Assembly (NCBI GenBank): GCA_020636135.1
Contig: JACJYK010000002.1
Location: forward strand, 515,501 to 579,500
DNA from: Lewinellaceae bacterium
GTDB lineage: Bacteria; Bacteroidota; Bacteroidia; Chitinophagales; Saprospiraceae
Length of the DNA stretch: 64,000 nt
Direction of reading: 5' to 3'
Positions 1 through 8,034 of the stretch are shown here, piece by piece (the stretch's first letter is position 1; the number at the start of each line of letters is the position of its first letter). Made by a program: the position numbers and the translations under genes. Under the pieces are notes generated by a model that was not told where the DNA came from, did not search any database, and saw only the letters and a list, made by a program, of their open reading frames with translations.

Positions 1-22
1 TTTGAATTTTCCATGATCTGCA

Positions 23-1138
23 TTACAGGATTTGGTTGCCGATATCATAATGTATGCCGGTTATTTCAAGCTCAAGCCAGGTCCATAATTCGTGGTCTAT
101 TCGCCAGCTGACAGACATTTTGACCGGCACCCTGATTCCATTCATGGTTTTGGACTCCAGGACATCAATAATCCATTCGAGGGGCTCTGCATTATCGTCT
201 ACATCTTTATAGCGCATGGCAGTGAATCGTTTGAATTCACCCTGGTCGGAAAAAGTAAAAGTTCCGGATCCGGTCATTCCCTGGTAAGACATGGTTGCCT
301 GTGCTGTATGATCATCCACGGACGTCCAGGAAATACAGGGACCCCTGACAGCCCACGGAAACCACACGATTTCAGCCAGGTAGCGCTGCATGGAAGCCTG
401 GTTGAGTTTTGGGATATTGCTGACCGAAACAATGGGTATGACTGAGCCTGCCTTAATCAGCATATCGCCCTGGCCTTTGGAAAATTGATCTCGCCCCGAT
501 AAGGAAATGATAGGATTTAATGCTATTTCTACCGCCCAGTGGAAAGCCGGAGGATCCAGCGTAAAATATTGGTCTGCGTTTCCCTGATACCACCCAGACT
601 GACCCGGTTTTGATTTCATCCGCACTTGTTGGGTTAGATAAACCGTCTGGACCGGTTGCCGGTCTTCAATACCAGTGTATTTCAGCCATTTCTTTACCGG
701 GTCTGGTAACTCATCTGGTATTTGCGGTGCGGATAACCTTTCTTGCACTGCAAGTAATTGCGATCTTTCTTTTTGAATCTTTAAAGCCAATTGGTGGTGA
801 GCATAGCCGGTGATGGAGGCTATGAGGAGGATGACATTGGCCACGGTCCCGAACTTCGCATCCTGCCAGTACTGGATGATCAGGACCTGAGATACCAGCA
901 CCGCGCCCGTACCAGGTAGCCACCAGTAGTCCGGCGCGACCCACCGTAGGATTACAGCAGCGATAAACAATAAACCGGCAAGCAGCCACCAAATACCTGA
1001 TATCCTGGATATGGGAAGTGTAAGCGCAGGAAATGATCCCAGCTCAAATGCTTTAAAAAATCCCATCAGGTGAATCAATCCATGGATAGTTATCAGGATG
1101 GAAAGTAAAGTTTTCATGGTCATCTGATCCGGGAGCAA
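23..1138 (-). CDS. DUF6544-like integral membrane protein
   Basis: The protein has 371 residues. The N-terminal 120 residues carry about four hydrophobic segments (roughly 8-30, 45-65, 75-95 and 100-118), followed by a soluble domain of about 250 residues rich in aromatic residues. The general plan (small DoxX-like membrane part, then a beta-rich domain with a DPPAFHW motif) matches, from memory, the DUF6544/DUF6920 family of unknown function. Three in-frame ATGs lie close together (1138, 1123, 1117); the last gives MKTLLSILIT, the most natural membrane-protein start. The stop is close to the window edge, and no operon partner is visible. No biochemical role can be assigned. Confidence 0.7.
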   Translation of the reverse strand: MLPDQMTMKTLLSILITIHGLIHLMGFFKAFELGSFPALTLPISRISGIWWLLAGLLFIAAVILRWVAPDYWWLPGTGAVLVSQVLIIQYWQDAKFGTVANVILLIASITGYAHHQLALKIQKERSQLLAVQERLSAPQIPDELPDPVKKWLKYTGIEDRQPVQTVYLTQQVRMKSKPGQSGWYQGNADQYFTLDPPAFHWAVEIALNPIISLSGRDQFSKGQGDMLIKAGSVIPIVSVSNIPKLNQASMQRYLAEIVWFPWAVRGPCISWTSVDDHTAQATMSYQGMTGSGTFTFSDQGEFKRFTAMRYKDVDDNAEPLEWIIDVLESKTMNGIRVPVKMSVSWRIDHELWTWLELEITGIHYDIGNQIL

Positions 1139-1333
1139 ATTTAGCTTGCGTGGGATGGTGAAATGCTACTATGGGTAAGTCCAACCTGTGATCTAAGTCA
1201 TTGCTTTACAGGGATGTAATTCTGATTTTAATTCGATAATCAAATCATATTTAAATACTTGGATGGCTAATATCCCTTTTGTTATCAGAGATTAGGCTTT
1301 CTTTTTGAATACGATGGAATTAGTGGCTCTACC

Positions 1334-2719
1334 CTAATTAGAAATATTAATGATTTTATAAGCCTGCCGGAGGGTCGTTGACGTTAAAATCAAATAATAG
1401 AATCCGGAAGGGATGTCATCGGTGTTCCACACATATTCCTGGCCCGGATTTATGGATATTTTCTTTAGGATCACCCCTGACCCGGATACCAGGTTTATTT
1501 CACAAGCGTGCTCAGTGCCGGCATCCAGCTTCAGATTAATAGATTGATTAAAAGGATTGGGATAATAGCTGAATGCAGGAGTTTGTCTGAGAGGTAATAT
1601 GGCGGTAAGTTCGCTTTTAAAGATCATAACCCCCGGATAGGTAGGGACGAATAACTGATTATCTGCAATAATGGGTTGCCTTAAAAAAATACGTGAGGTG
1701 TCTTCAAAGCGCAGTGTCCCGTCATAAATGTCAAATCCCTTGAGAACCGATGGAGCTCCACCGCTCACATAGACAATGCCATTGGCCCCAGCCGGATTGG
1801 AGAAGTCCCGGGAATTTGACTGGTATTCCCACAATTTTTCTCCATTGTTGGTATTAATAGCTAACAGCACTCCAACGTTTTCCTGCTTATTCAATGCCGT
1901 GAATATTAATACACTGTCCGCAAGTATGGCATTACCACCTGGAAAAAACAGGGATTGTATCCCCTCCGGTAAGGAGTAACACCAGTTTTTGTAGGCATCA
2001 AAATAATAGGAACATACAGTCGTATCATTGCAAGCGAAAATTCCTGATGGGTTGACTAATATCTGCGTGCAGGATGCATTTTGATTACGGGCCCAATTGG
2101 TCTCTCCGCTTGTTGCATCACCGGATATTATTTGTTCACTATTACCATAAAAAAGGTCACCGCCAAATAGCGTGGGAGTGCTGAAATTTCCGGTTGTACT
2201 CCAGATCGTGGTACCGTCGTATGCATTAAGGCAAAACAGGCTGTCGGTGATAATATACACTTTACCTTCTCCATCAGGGATGGGACTGTGATTGTAAAGT
2301 TCTCCTATTTCACGGGACCACCTTATTTCACCGGTGAAGCGATCCAGTGCATACAAGGCATCACCAAGTTGTCCGCCGGTATAGATCAGGTCTTCAAATA
2401 TTGCCGGAACGAATCCGGCTGATCCGCCACCTTCGGGCAGGGTGAAGTGCCAGAGCTCCTGGTCCGTATCCAATGCATAAGCGTGTAGTCTGATAGAATC
2501 ACCCTCGCTCATGTAGAAGAGTACGTCTTCCGCTACGATCATGGAGCTGGGAATTGCGTTCAGATCGATTAATTTATCTATTTGCAAGGGTGGTAATAAA
2601 ATTTCTTCGTCCGTCAAATAGCCTGTCCGCTGAGGGTTCTGATTGATCATTGGCCAATCCTGAGCGAATAAAATGCCGTTAATCACCATCAATACGATAC
2701 ACATCAAATGCTTTTTCAT
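1334..2719 (-). CDS. Secreted PQQ-like beta-propeller protein with T9SS type A sorting domain
   Basis: I place the start at 2719 (MKKHLMCIVLMV), not at the upstream ATG at 2746, because it gives a clean signal peptide ending at FAQ. The body holds repeated blades of the form 'YALDRFTGEIRWS', 'LNAYDGTTIWS', 'GDATSGETNWA' and 'INTNNGEKLWEYQS', typical of PQQ-like (YVTN/BamB-like) propellers that need not bind PQQ. The last 80 or so residues (YYPNPFNQSINL ... IPSGFYYLIL) form a Por secretion system C-terminal (type A) domain, so the protein should cross the outer membrane through the type IX system and be surface-attached or released. It stands alone between unrelated genes; the substrate is unknown. 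Confidence 0.85.
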   Translation of the reverse strand: MKKHLMCIVLMVINGILFAQDWPMINQNPQRTGYLTDEEILLPPLQIDKLIDLNAIPSSMIVAEDVLFYMSEGDSIRLHAYALDTDQELWHFTLPEGGGSAGFVPAIFEDLIYTGGQLGDALYALDRFTGEIRWSREIGELYNHSPIPDGEGKVYIITDSLFCLNAYDGTTIWSTTGNFSTPTLFGGDLFYGNSEQIISGDATSGETNWARNQNASCTQILVNPSGIFACNDTTVCSYYFDAYKNWCYSLPEGIQSLFFPGGNAILADSVLIFTALNKQENVGVLLAINTNNGEKLWEYQSNSRDFSNPAGANGIVYVSGGAPSVLKGFDIYDGTLRFEDTSRIFLRQPIIADNQLFVPTYPGVMIFKSELTAILPLRQTPAFSYYPNPFNQSINLKLDAGTEHACEINLVSGSGVILKKISINPGQEYVWNTDDIPSGFYYLILTSTTLRQAYKIINISN

Positions 2720-2918
2720 GACTCGTGGTTTTAATTGAATGAACACGATCCAATAAAACCTTCGATAACCGCGGGTGAAGTTTTGTAATGCAGGCCGGAA
2801 TTGTCATTAACCAAAAAGAGCAAATAAATACAATGATAATAATCATGGTTGATCCTGATAATAGCCTAACGGAGATGCATAAAACAGGGCTGCTATTTAT
2901 CGGGCTAATCAGGGCTTG

Positions 2919-3809
2919 TTATTTCGCCGCATCCATGTGCCTGCTGATCAATCCGGCGAATTCGGCCCAAAGTGGTTGCGGAAAACCATGCCCCATGCCG
3001 GGATAAATGTGCAACCGGGCTCCCGGGATTGCTGCAGCGGTGGCACGTCCCCCGCTGACATCGATCATCTTATCATCGGCTCCATGAATGACCAGGGTGG
3101 GTATCCGGAGCTGACGCAATTTGCTGGTGCGATCACCGGATTTTAAAACGGCAGTCGTTTGGCGCAGTATTGCCACCGGATCTCGATCCCGGTCCCATGC
3201 CAACCCGGCATTTTCGGCAGCGGCTTTCTCATCGATGGGATAACCGGGTGATCCAACTGCCCGCAGGGAACGAATCCGCCATGCGATGTATGCCTCACGG
3301 TCATGGTAGGGTGGGCTGCCCAATCCGCTGAATACGGCAAGATCCGTTTGTCCTACATCCGGAGCACCAGTCGTGGACATGATGGAGGTGAGGCTCCGGA
3401 TGCGTTCAGGGTATTCAATGGCGATGGTCTGCGCGATCATTCCGCCCATGGATGCTCCGACCAGGTGTATGCGATCCAATCCGAGCGCATCGGCAAGTCC
3501 TATGGTGTCAGCAGCCATATCGGAGAGGGTGTACGAGACCGTAGAATAATCACCGGTGAGGACAGCCGGAAAATCGGGAACCGGAGCCCCGTGCATATGG
3601 GTGGACAGTCCGGCATCACGATTATCGAAGCGGATGACGTAAAAACCGGCATCAGCCAGGAGTTCGCATAAACCCACCGGCCAGTTGATCATCTGTGCAC
3701 CGGCGCCCATGATAAGCAAGACAGCCGGATTTACCGGATCGCCAAATCGTTCAAAGGCGATTTCGAGCTGATCAGGTCCTGCAATTTGAAGTTTTTCGGT
3801 TTGTATCAT
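2919..3809 (-). CDS. Alpha/beta hydrolase
   Basis: A soluble serine hydrolase of 296 residues if translated from the ATG at 3809 (MIQTEKLQIA). The open frame extends to 3839, but the extra ten residues overlap a decayed upstream gene and look spurious. Visible landmarks are the oxyanion strand LLIMGAGAQ, the nucleophile elbow GASMGG (Ser about 120), the acid in HGADDKMID and the catalytic His in GMGHGFP near the C-terminus, so the triad is complete. The GD-rich opening and size fit epoxide-hydrolase/proline-iminopeptidase-like esterases; the substrate cannot be told. There is no operon partner. Confidence 0.85.
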   Translation of the reverse strand: MIQTEKLQIAGPDQLEIAFERFGDPVNPAVLLIMGAGAQMINWPVGLCELLADAGFYVIRFDNRDAGLSTHMHGAPVPDFPAVLTGDYSTVSYTLSDMAADTIGLADALGLDRIHLVGASMGGMIAQTIAIEYPERIRSLTSIMSTTGAPDVGQTDLAVFSGLGSPPYHDREAYIAWRIRSLRAVGSPGYPIDEKAAAENAGLAWDRDRDPVAILRQTTAVLKSGDRTSKLRQLRIPTLVIHGADDKMIDVSGGRATAAAIPGARLHIYPGMGHGFPQPLWAEFAGLISRHMDAAK

Positions 3810-3839
3810 AACTGTGAAATTTGAATAATGGACGACCAT

Positions 3840-4137
3840 AATCAGGGTGCATTATTTGGCGGGAGCTGTAAAGGAGCTTTAAATCACTGCGATTGTACTT
3901 TGCAATAAATGCCTCCGATTGCAAACTGCTGCAAATAGGTAAAAAATAGAATGAGTTACCAGGCGCGTCGTCATGGGTTATTAACCGCGACAAATAGGAT
4001 CTGTCCCTGATCGATATTTTATAAAATAAAGTACCGGAAAGCCCTGTTGTTATCCAGTCAATTTTATCGATCGTGTTGGTGTCAGGTACGATTTTGAGGG
4101 CCTTTTGAGCTATAGATTTTTTTGAATCAGAAATCAT
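3840..4137 (-). pseudogene. Frameshifted remnant of an aminoglycoside-phosphotransferase-like protein
   Basis: The reading frame from 4137 (MISDSKKSIAQKALKIV) resembles the N-terminal lobe of APH/choline-kinase-like phosphotransferases: a TTGLSGTLFYKI glycine-rich stretch, then YLSRLITHDDAPGN. After SFYF, at an A6 run near 3940-3945, the family pattern continues in another frame: the next frame reads FTYLQQFAIGGIYCKVQ, matching the usual 'FT.MQ.AA..GIAPKV' segment, before hitting TGA. Only about 70 of roughly 300 expected residues survive. The family assignment is from memory; the frame change and truncation are seen directly. Confidence 0.55.
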
Positions 4138-4149
4138 CGTTTGCGGCAA

Positions 4150-4528
4150 ATATTTTGGAGCGATGCAGCCAAAAGTATTGACGGTAATTGATTATTTCCT
4201 TCATTTATTACTATATTTTTTTCGTTGCAATACCGCTTGCCATCGCTGCGTTATACTCATGACAGGAAATACTTTCCGAATGTCTATTCCGCCTAAAAAA
4301 TGCCTGCAAATCACTTATCTGGAAATTATTGGATTCCATTTTTTGTTACCACATTTTCCTGTTAATCTGTTGAGGCTATAGTTGATTTAATTCCCTGGCG
4401 TTCGTTTAAACGATCTGCTCATCTGGTCTTATCAGATGCTAAATCCGGCTTGCCATTGTTGCAGTTGAACAGCTAAATTAGAATTGGTTTTGCGTGGTAC
4501 GCCTTCTGTGAATGAAGTGCAAGAAGAC
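4150..4528. other. Intergenic stretch without a supported gene
   Basis: This stretch is AT-rich. A 72-codon open frame on the plus strand (4163-4381) lacks any recognisable pattern and is not called. No hairpin with a T-tract, RNA gene or repeat was recognised. Confidence 0.5.
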
Positions 4529-5230
4529 TTAATCCTTCTCCGGGGTGAAGGTCAGAAAAGCCATGATCACTTCCCTCAGCCAGGTACGATCCGGCTCCAG
4601 GCTGAAACTCTCCAGGGCTAGACTGATGCGTTCATGGCCTATCCGCTCGGAACGGTGGGTGAAGACAGCCTGATCGTAGGCTTTGGAGAATTCGGGATGC
4701 CCCTGGACACAGAAAAATTGATTACCGATCTGATACATTCCTACCGGACAATATTCATTCCCGGCAAGCACATCAGCACCCTCCGGTATAAGCTGTACCT
4801 GGTCCTGGCATAACATCAGCATGTGGAAGGAAGCTTTTTTATGCGGAATCCAGGGGGCATGTTGCAGCATGTGAAAGGTGTGCACTCCGATGAGATAACC
4901 TGCTTTGGCTTTTGCCACCCGACCACCCAGCGCCTCGGCGATAAGCTGATGTCCAAAACAGACGCCAATGCATTTTTTGCCAGAGGATTGAATACCCCGC
5001 ACAAAAACTTTCAGGTCCTGGATCCAGGGAATATCGTCGTAAACGGAATATTTGGAACCGGTTATTACAAAGACATCGTAATCTCTGATGTCCGGAAAGT
5101 GGCCGTCACAAACATACCAGGAATCCATATTCAGATCGGGCAGTAATCGAGCAAACATCATCGGGTAATCCCCATGTTCCGGCACCAAATCCGGAAGAAC
5201 ATGATCACAAACCAGTAGGGCGGTTTTCAT
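4529..5230 (-). CDS. Class I glutamine amidotransferase, possible gamma-glutamyl amide hydrolase
   Basis: A 233-residue stand-alone class I glutaminase domain. The nucleophile elbow is GVCFGHQ (Cys91) and the His-Glu pair is in QGHPEF (His178, Glu180), so the hydrolase triad is intact. There is no fused synthetase domain, as in PuuD-type enzymes and the GMP-synthase-like stand-alone glutaminases. It overlaps the upstream aldehyde dehydrogenase gene by 4 bp (ATGA), which implies translational coupling. In the context of the glutamine-synthetase-like ligase and ethanolamine-type permease further upstream, a role in splitting a gamma-glutamyl amide (for example gamma-glutamylglycine to glutamate and glycine) is plausible; this is inference. 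Confidence 0.85.
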   Translation of the reverse strand: MKTALLVCDHVLPDLVPEHGDYPMMFARLLPDLNMDSWYVCDGHFPDIRDYDVFVITGSKYSVYDDIPWIQDLKVFVRGIQSSGKKCIGVCFGHQLIAEALGGRVAKAKAGYLIGVHTFHMLQHAPWIPHKKASFHMLMLCQDQVQLIPEGADVLAGNEYCPVGMYQIGNQFFCVQGHPEFSKAYDQAVFTHRSERIGHERISLALESFSLEPDRTWLREVIMAFLTFTPEKD

Positions 5231-6624
5231 GATGTACGGATTTTGAGGTGGTAAGACTTGGGCCGTGTCAGATGTTCATATCCCAGTGGTGATAATGTGC
5301 ATCCATAACCGGAGTCTTTGATCCCGGTCCAGGCCAGTTCAGGATCCAGGTAATCACACCGATTCATAAACCAGGTACCGGTAGCGATGCGTTCGCCGAT
5401 GGAAAGGGCACGATCATGATCACGAGTCCAGATGGAGGCGGTGAGGCCGTAAGGGCTGTCGTTCATCAGCCGGATGGCTTCTTCTTCATTCTGGACCGGC
5501 ATAATACCAATCACCGGGGCAAAACTCTCTTCGCGCATAATGTCCATGCTATGGCTGACACTGGTAAATACCTGAGGCGCAAGGTAAGGTAACGGCAGGG
5601 CAGGGAAGTCACCCGGAAGTATGTGGGGCCGGGCTCCCATGCGGATTGCTGCTTCCATCTGGTCCAATGCTCGCCGGGCATTGCTGATGCGTACCATCGG
5701 ACCCAGGGTAGTGGCAGGATCAAGCGGGTCACCCAGGTGATATTTTTTTGTCAGGGCTACAAAATCATGCACAAAGTCAGCATAAACCTCCTGCTGGACA
5801 TAGATGCGCTCGATGGCACAGCAGGATTGGCCGGAATTAAAAAATACGCCGTCGACCACATTTTCTACCGTATAATCCCATTCCGCGTCGGCACAGATGT
5901 AGGCAGGGTCTTTTCCGCCCAGTTCAAGCCCGGCCGTGATAAACCGCTTTCCGGCGGCAGCCTGGATGGCGTATCCTCCTGCTACCGATCCGGTGAAGGC
6001 CACATGGTCTATGGTTGGGTCGGCAATTATTTCCGCAACCTGGTCGTGAGTCAGGTGCAGGTATTGAAAAACGCCTGCAGGAAGTCCTGCTGCCTGAAAG
6101 GCTTCAAGATACCGCTCGGCGCACAGAGCTGTTTGCTCGGCGTGTTTCAGGATAACGGTATTGCCGGCCAGCAAGGCAGGGATGATGACGTTAACAGAGG
6201 TGAGGTAGGGGTAATTCCAGGGCGCCAGAACGAGTACCGTACCCAGAGCTTCCCGCCGGATGAATCGTTGAAATCCGTCTTTCTCCCGTGCCGGTACATC
6301 CAGCAGGGCTGATGGAGCCATCGCAATCATAGTCCGGGCGCGTTCCTGCATGCCTCCCCTTATTTCATTGGGTGTATAGCGGATGGGACGCCCCATCATC
6401 CTGGTCAGCTCCTCACCCCAGGCATCGGCATGTTCAACGAAGTAATCGATGGCGCGTATGCAAATGGCCATGCGTTCCGGCAAGGGAGTCTGACGCCAGG
6501 ATTGGCGTGCTTGCTGTGCTCCATGCAAAGCCTGCCGGATCTCCGGAGCTGTAGCGTAATGCCGCTCGGCAAAGAGCATACCGTCACCGGGACTGATGAT
6601 GTGAAATCCTTCTGCTCCAGCCAT
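5227..6624 (-). CDS. NAD(P)-dependent aldehyde dehydrogenase
   Basis: A 465-residue aldehyde dehydrogenase with all hallmark residues: PWNYP (Asn137), the general base in LELGGKDP (Glu234), the catalytic cysteine in NSGQSCCA (Cys268) and FTGSVAGG in the Rossmann part. The length fits the short succinate-semialdehyde/aminoaldehyde dehydrogenase group. It is translationally coupled on both sides: its ATG overlaps the SDR stop by 1 nt and its 3' end overlaps the amidotransferase start by 4 bp. In a gamma-glutamylation pathway it would oxidise the gamma-glutamyl aldehyde to the acid. The substrate is inferred only from the neighbours. Confidence 0.9.
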   Translation of the reverse strand: MAGAEGFHIISPGDGMLFAERHYATAPEIRQALHGAQQARQSWRQTPLPERMAICIRAIDYFVEHADAWGEELTRMMGRPIRYTPNEIRGGMQERARTMIAMAPSALLDVPAREKDGFQRFIRREALGTVLVLAPWNYPYLTSVNVIIPALLAGNTVILKHAEQTALCAERYLEAFQAAGLPAGVFQYLHLTHDQVAEIIADPTIDHVAFTGSVAGGYAIQAAAGKRFITAGLELGGKDPAYICADAEWDYTVENVVDGVFFNSGQSCCAIERIYVQQEVYADFVHDFVALTKKYHLGDPLDPATTLGPMVRISNARRALDQMEAAIRMGARPHILPGDFPALPLPYLAPQVFTSVSHSMDIMREESFAPVIGIMPVQNEEEAIRLMNDSPYGLTASIWTRDHDRALSIGERIATGTWFMNRCDYLDPELAWTGIKDSGYGCTLSPLGYEHLTRPKSYHLKIRTS

Positions 6625-7397
6625 TATTCTGGAGTTACATAGGCGGCGGTGATGCCCCCATCGATCAATAATTCGGCGCCGGTCATGAAGGAGGAATCAT
6701 CGGATGCCAGGAATAGGGCTGCTTTGGCGATTTCTTCGGCTTCACCGAATCGGCCCATTGGGATGTGAACCAACCTCCGCTGTTTCTTGGCTTCAGTGTT
6801 CAGGAATTTCATCAGTAATTCCGTGCGTAACGGACCTGGGCAAAGGGCGTTGACCCTGATGTTTTCTCGGGCATGGATAACCGCCAGCTCCCGGGTCATG
6901 GAAAGCACGGCACCTTTGCTCGTGGTGTAGGCCAGCTGAGCCGTGGCGGCACCCAGCTTAGCCACAAAAGAGGCGACATTGATGATGGATCCTCCGCCGG
7001 CGCGCCTCAGAGCAGGGATGCCATATTTGCAACCGAGCCATACGCCTTTCACATTGATGTTCATGGTGCGGTCCCAGGTCGAGACCGAAGTGGTTTCTGC
7101 GGTGTCGTCCTGGCTATCCATGATACCGGCATTGTTGAAGAGGATATCCAGTTTTCCAAATATTTCTTCGGCGGCCGCAATCATATTTTCACAGTCCTGA
7201 GGCTGGGAGACATCAGCCTTTACAAATGCAGCCTGTCCTCCTTGTTGCCGGATGACATCCACCAGTGCTTCCCCGCCGGGGGTATCGATATCGGCGATCA
7301 TTACCTGCGCTCCTTCCTCAGCAAACAGGAGAGATGCGGCTTTTCCGATTCCACTGCTGCCTCCGGTGATCAGGGCTACTTTATTTTGCAATCTCAT
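6624..7397 (-). CDS. Short-chain dehydrogenase/reductase
   Basis: A 257-residue classical SDR. It has the cofactor motif TGGSSGIG (residues 11-18), Asp36/Asp38 at the end of beta-2 (suggesting NAD rather than NADP), the NNAG motif (residues 88-91), and the catalytic Ser143, Tyr157 and Lys161 (YTTSK). The C-terminal GGITAAY segment is usual. It is the first gene of a tight three-gene run with the aldehyde dehydrogenase and amidotransferase. As an alcohol dehydrogenase it could oxidise the hydroxyl of a gamma-glutamylated amino alcohol; that step is inference. Annotation as glucose 1-dehydrogenase or 3-oxoacyl reductase would be equally generic. Confidence 0.9.
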   Translation of the reverse strand: MRLQNKVALITGGSSGIGKAASLLFAEEGAQVMIADIDTPGGEALVDVIRQQGGQAAFVKADVSQPQDCENMIAAAEEIFGKLDILFNNAGIMDSQDDTAETTSVSTWDRTMNINVKGVWLGCKYGIPALRRAGGGSIINVASFVAKLGAATAQLAYTTSKGAVLSMTRELAVIHARENIRVNALCPGPLRTELLMKFLNTEAKKQRRLVHIPMGRFGEAEEIAKAALFLASDDSSFMTGAELLIDGGITAAYVTPE

Positions 7398-7476
7398 GAT
7401 TTCAGTTGGCTTTGTTGGTTCTGGCTTAGTTACAAATTTAACAGATGGAACAGAAGTGGTAGATTAATTTTTTGCA

Positions 7477-7516
7477 TCAAGGTATCAAGGTGTCGAGGTA
7501 TCAGAGTGTCAGCTTC
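7477..7516 (+). repeat. Short degenerate direct repeats (GGTATCAA/GGTGTCGA)
   Basis: Four imperfect 9-10 bp units of the form (A)GGTATCA / GGTGTCGA lie between the divergent SDR gene and the exported-protein gene. They are a simple low-complexity stretch with no evident function. Confidence 0.45.
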
Positions 7517-7639
7517 TGGATTTGTTAAAATCTGAAAACTGGAATCAAATAATCTGAAATCAATCCCGAAGCACCTGTTTTTGATATAGCCGGAGGCACA
7601 ATTGAACAATTTTCCTGATTAATCTATTAGATTTGAAGT

Positions 7640-7960
7640 ATGGCTCAGTTGATGCGAAAGATCGGTTCGCTTTTTTTGCTGTTGGTGTTCCTGTATCCGA
7701 CAGTGGCTGAAGCCGTTCACACCCTTGAGCATCTTGATGATAAGCATTGTGTCGAACACAATGTGATACACGTTGAGAGCATCGAACACCACTGTTTCAT
7801 ATGTGATTTCGTACCGGCTCCGGTTATGAAACCCACAACCTGTGAACTGGTCGTGGTTGTGAATCATTTCACCCCGCGGGTGGTTGCTACCAATTACCAC
7901 TATTTTGCTGAGACCGACTACCTGCCTGCTGATTTAAGAGGTCCACCTGTTGTTTGCTGA
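7640..7960 (+). CDS. Small exported His/Cys-rich protein, putative metal handling
   Basis: It has 106 residues (102 if started at the second ATG, MRKIGSLFLLL). A signal peptide ends near AEAVH. The mature part is dominated by potential metal ligands: HTLEHLDDKHCVEH, HVESIEHHCFICDF and a C-terminal Cys, giving about nine His and four Cys in roughly 80 residues. It lies 74 bp upstream of a TonB-dependent receptor on the same strand. Small exported His-rich proteins preceding TonB receptors recur in Bacteroidota, from memory, and are suspected in zinc or copper uptake; no domain name is claimed. The gene breaks the run of minus-strand genes around it. Confidence 0.7.
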   Translation: MAQLMRKIGSLFLLLVFLYPTVAEAVHTLEHLDDKHCVEHNVIHVESIEHHCFICDFVPAPVMKPTTCELVVVVNHFTPRVVATNYHYFAETDYLPADLRGPPVVC

Positions 7961-8034
7961 CATTTCCGGTACTGGTTTACCAGTAAAAATGAACACAAAG
8001 CAACATCAGTAACATCTCTTAAAATCAAACGATC

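Noticed and set aside
4163..4381. 72-codon plus-strand frame
   Set aside because: Composition and sequence look random; no signal sequence or conserved motif.
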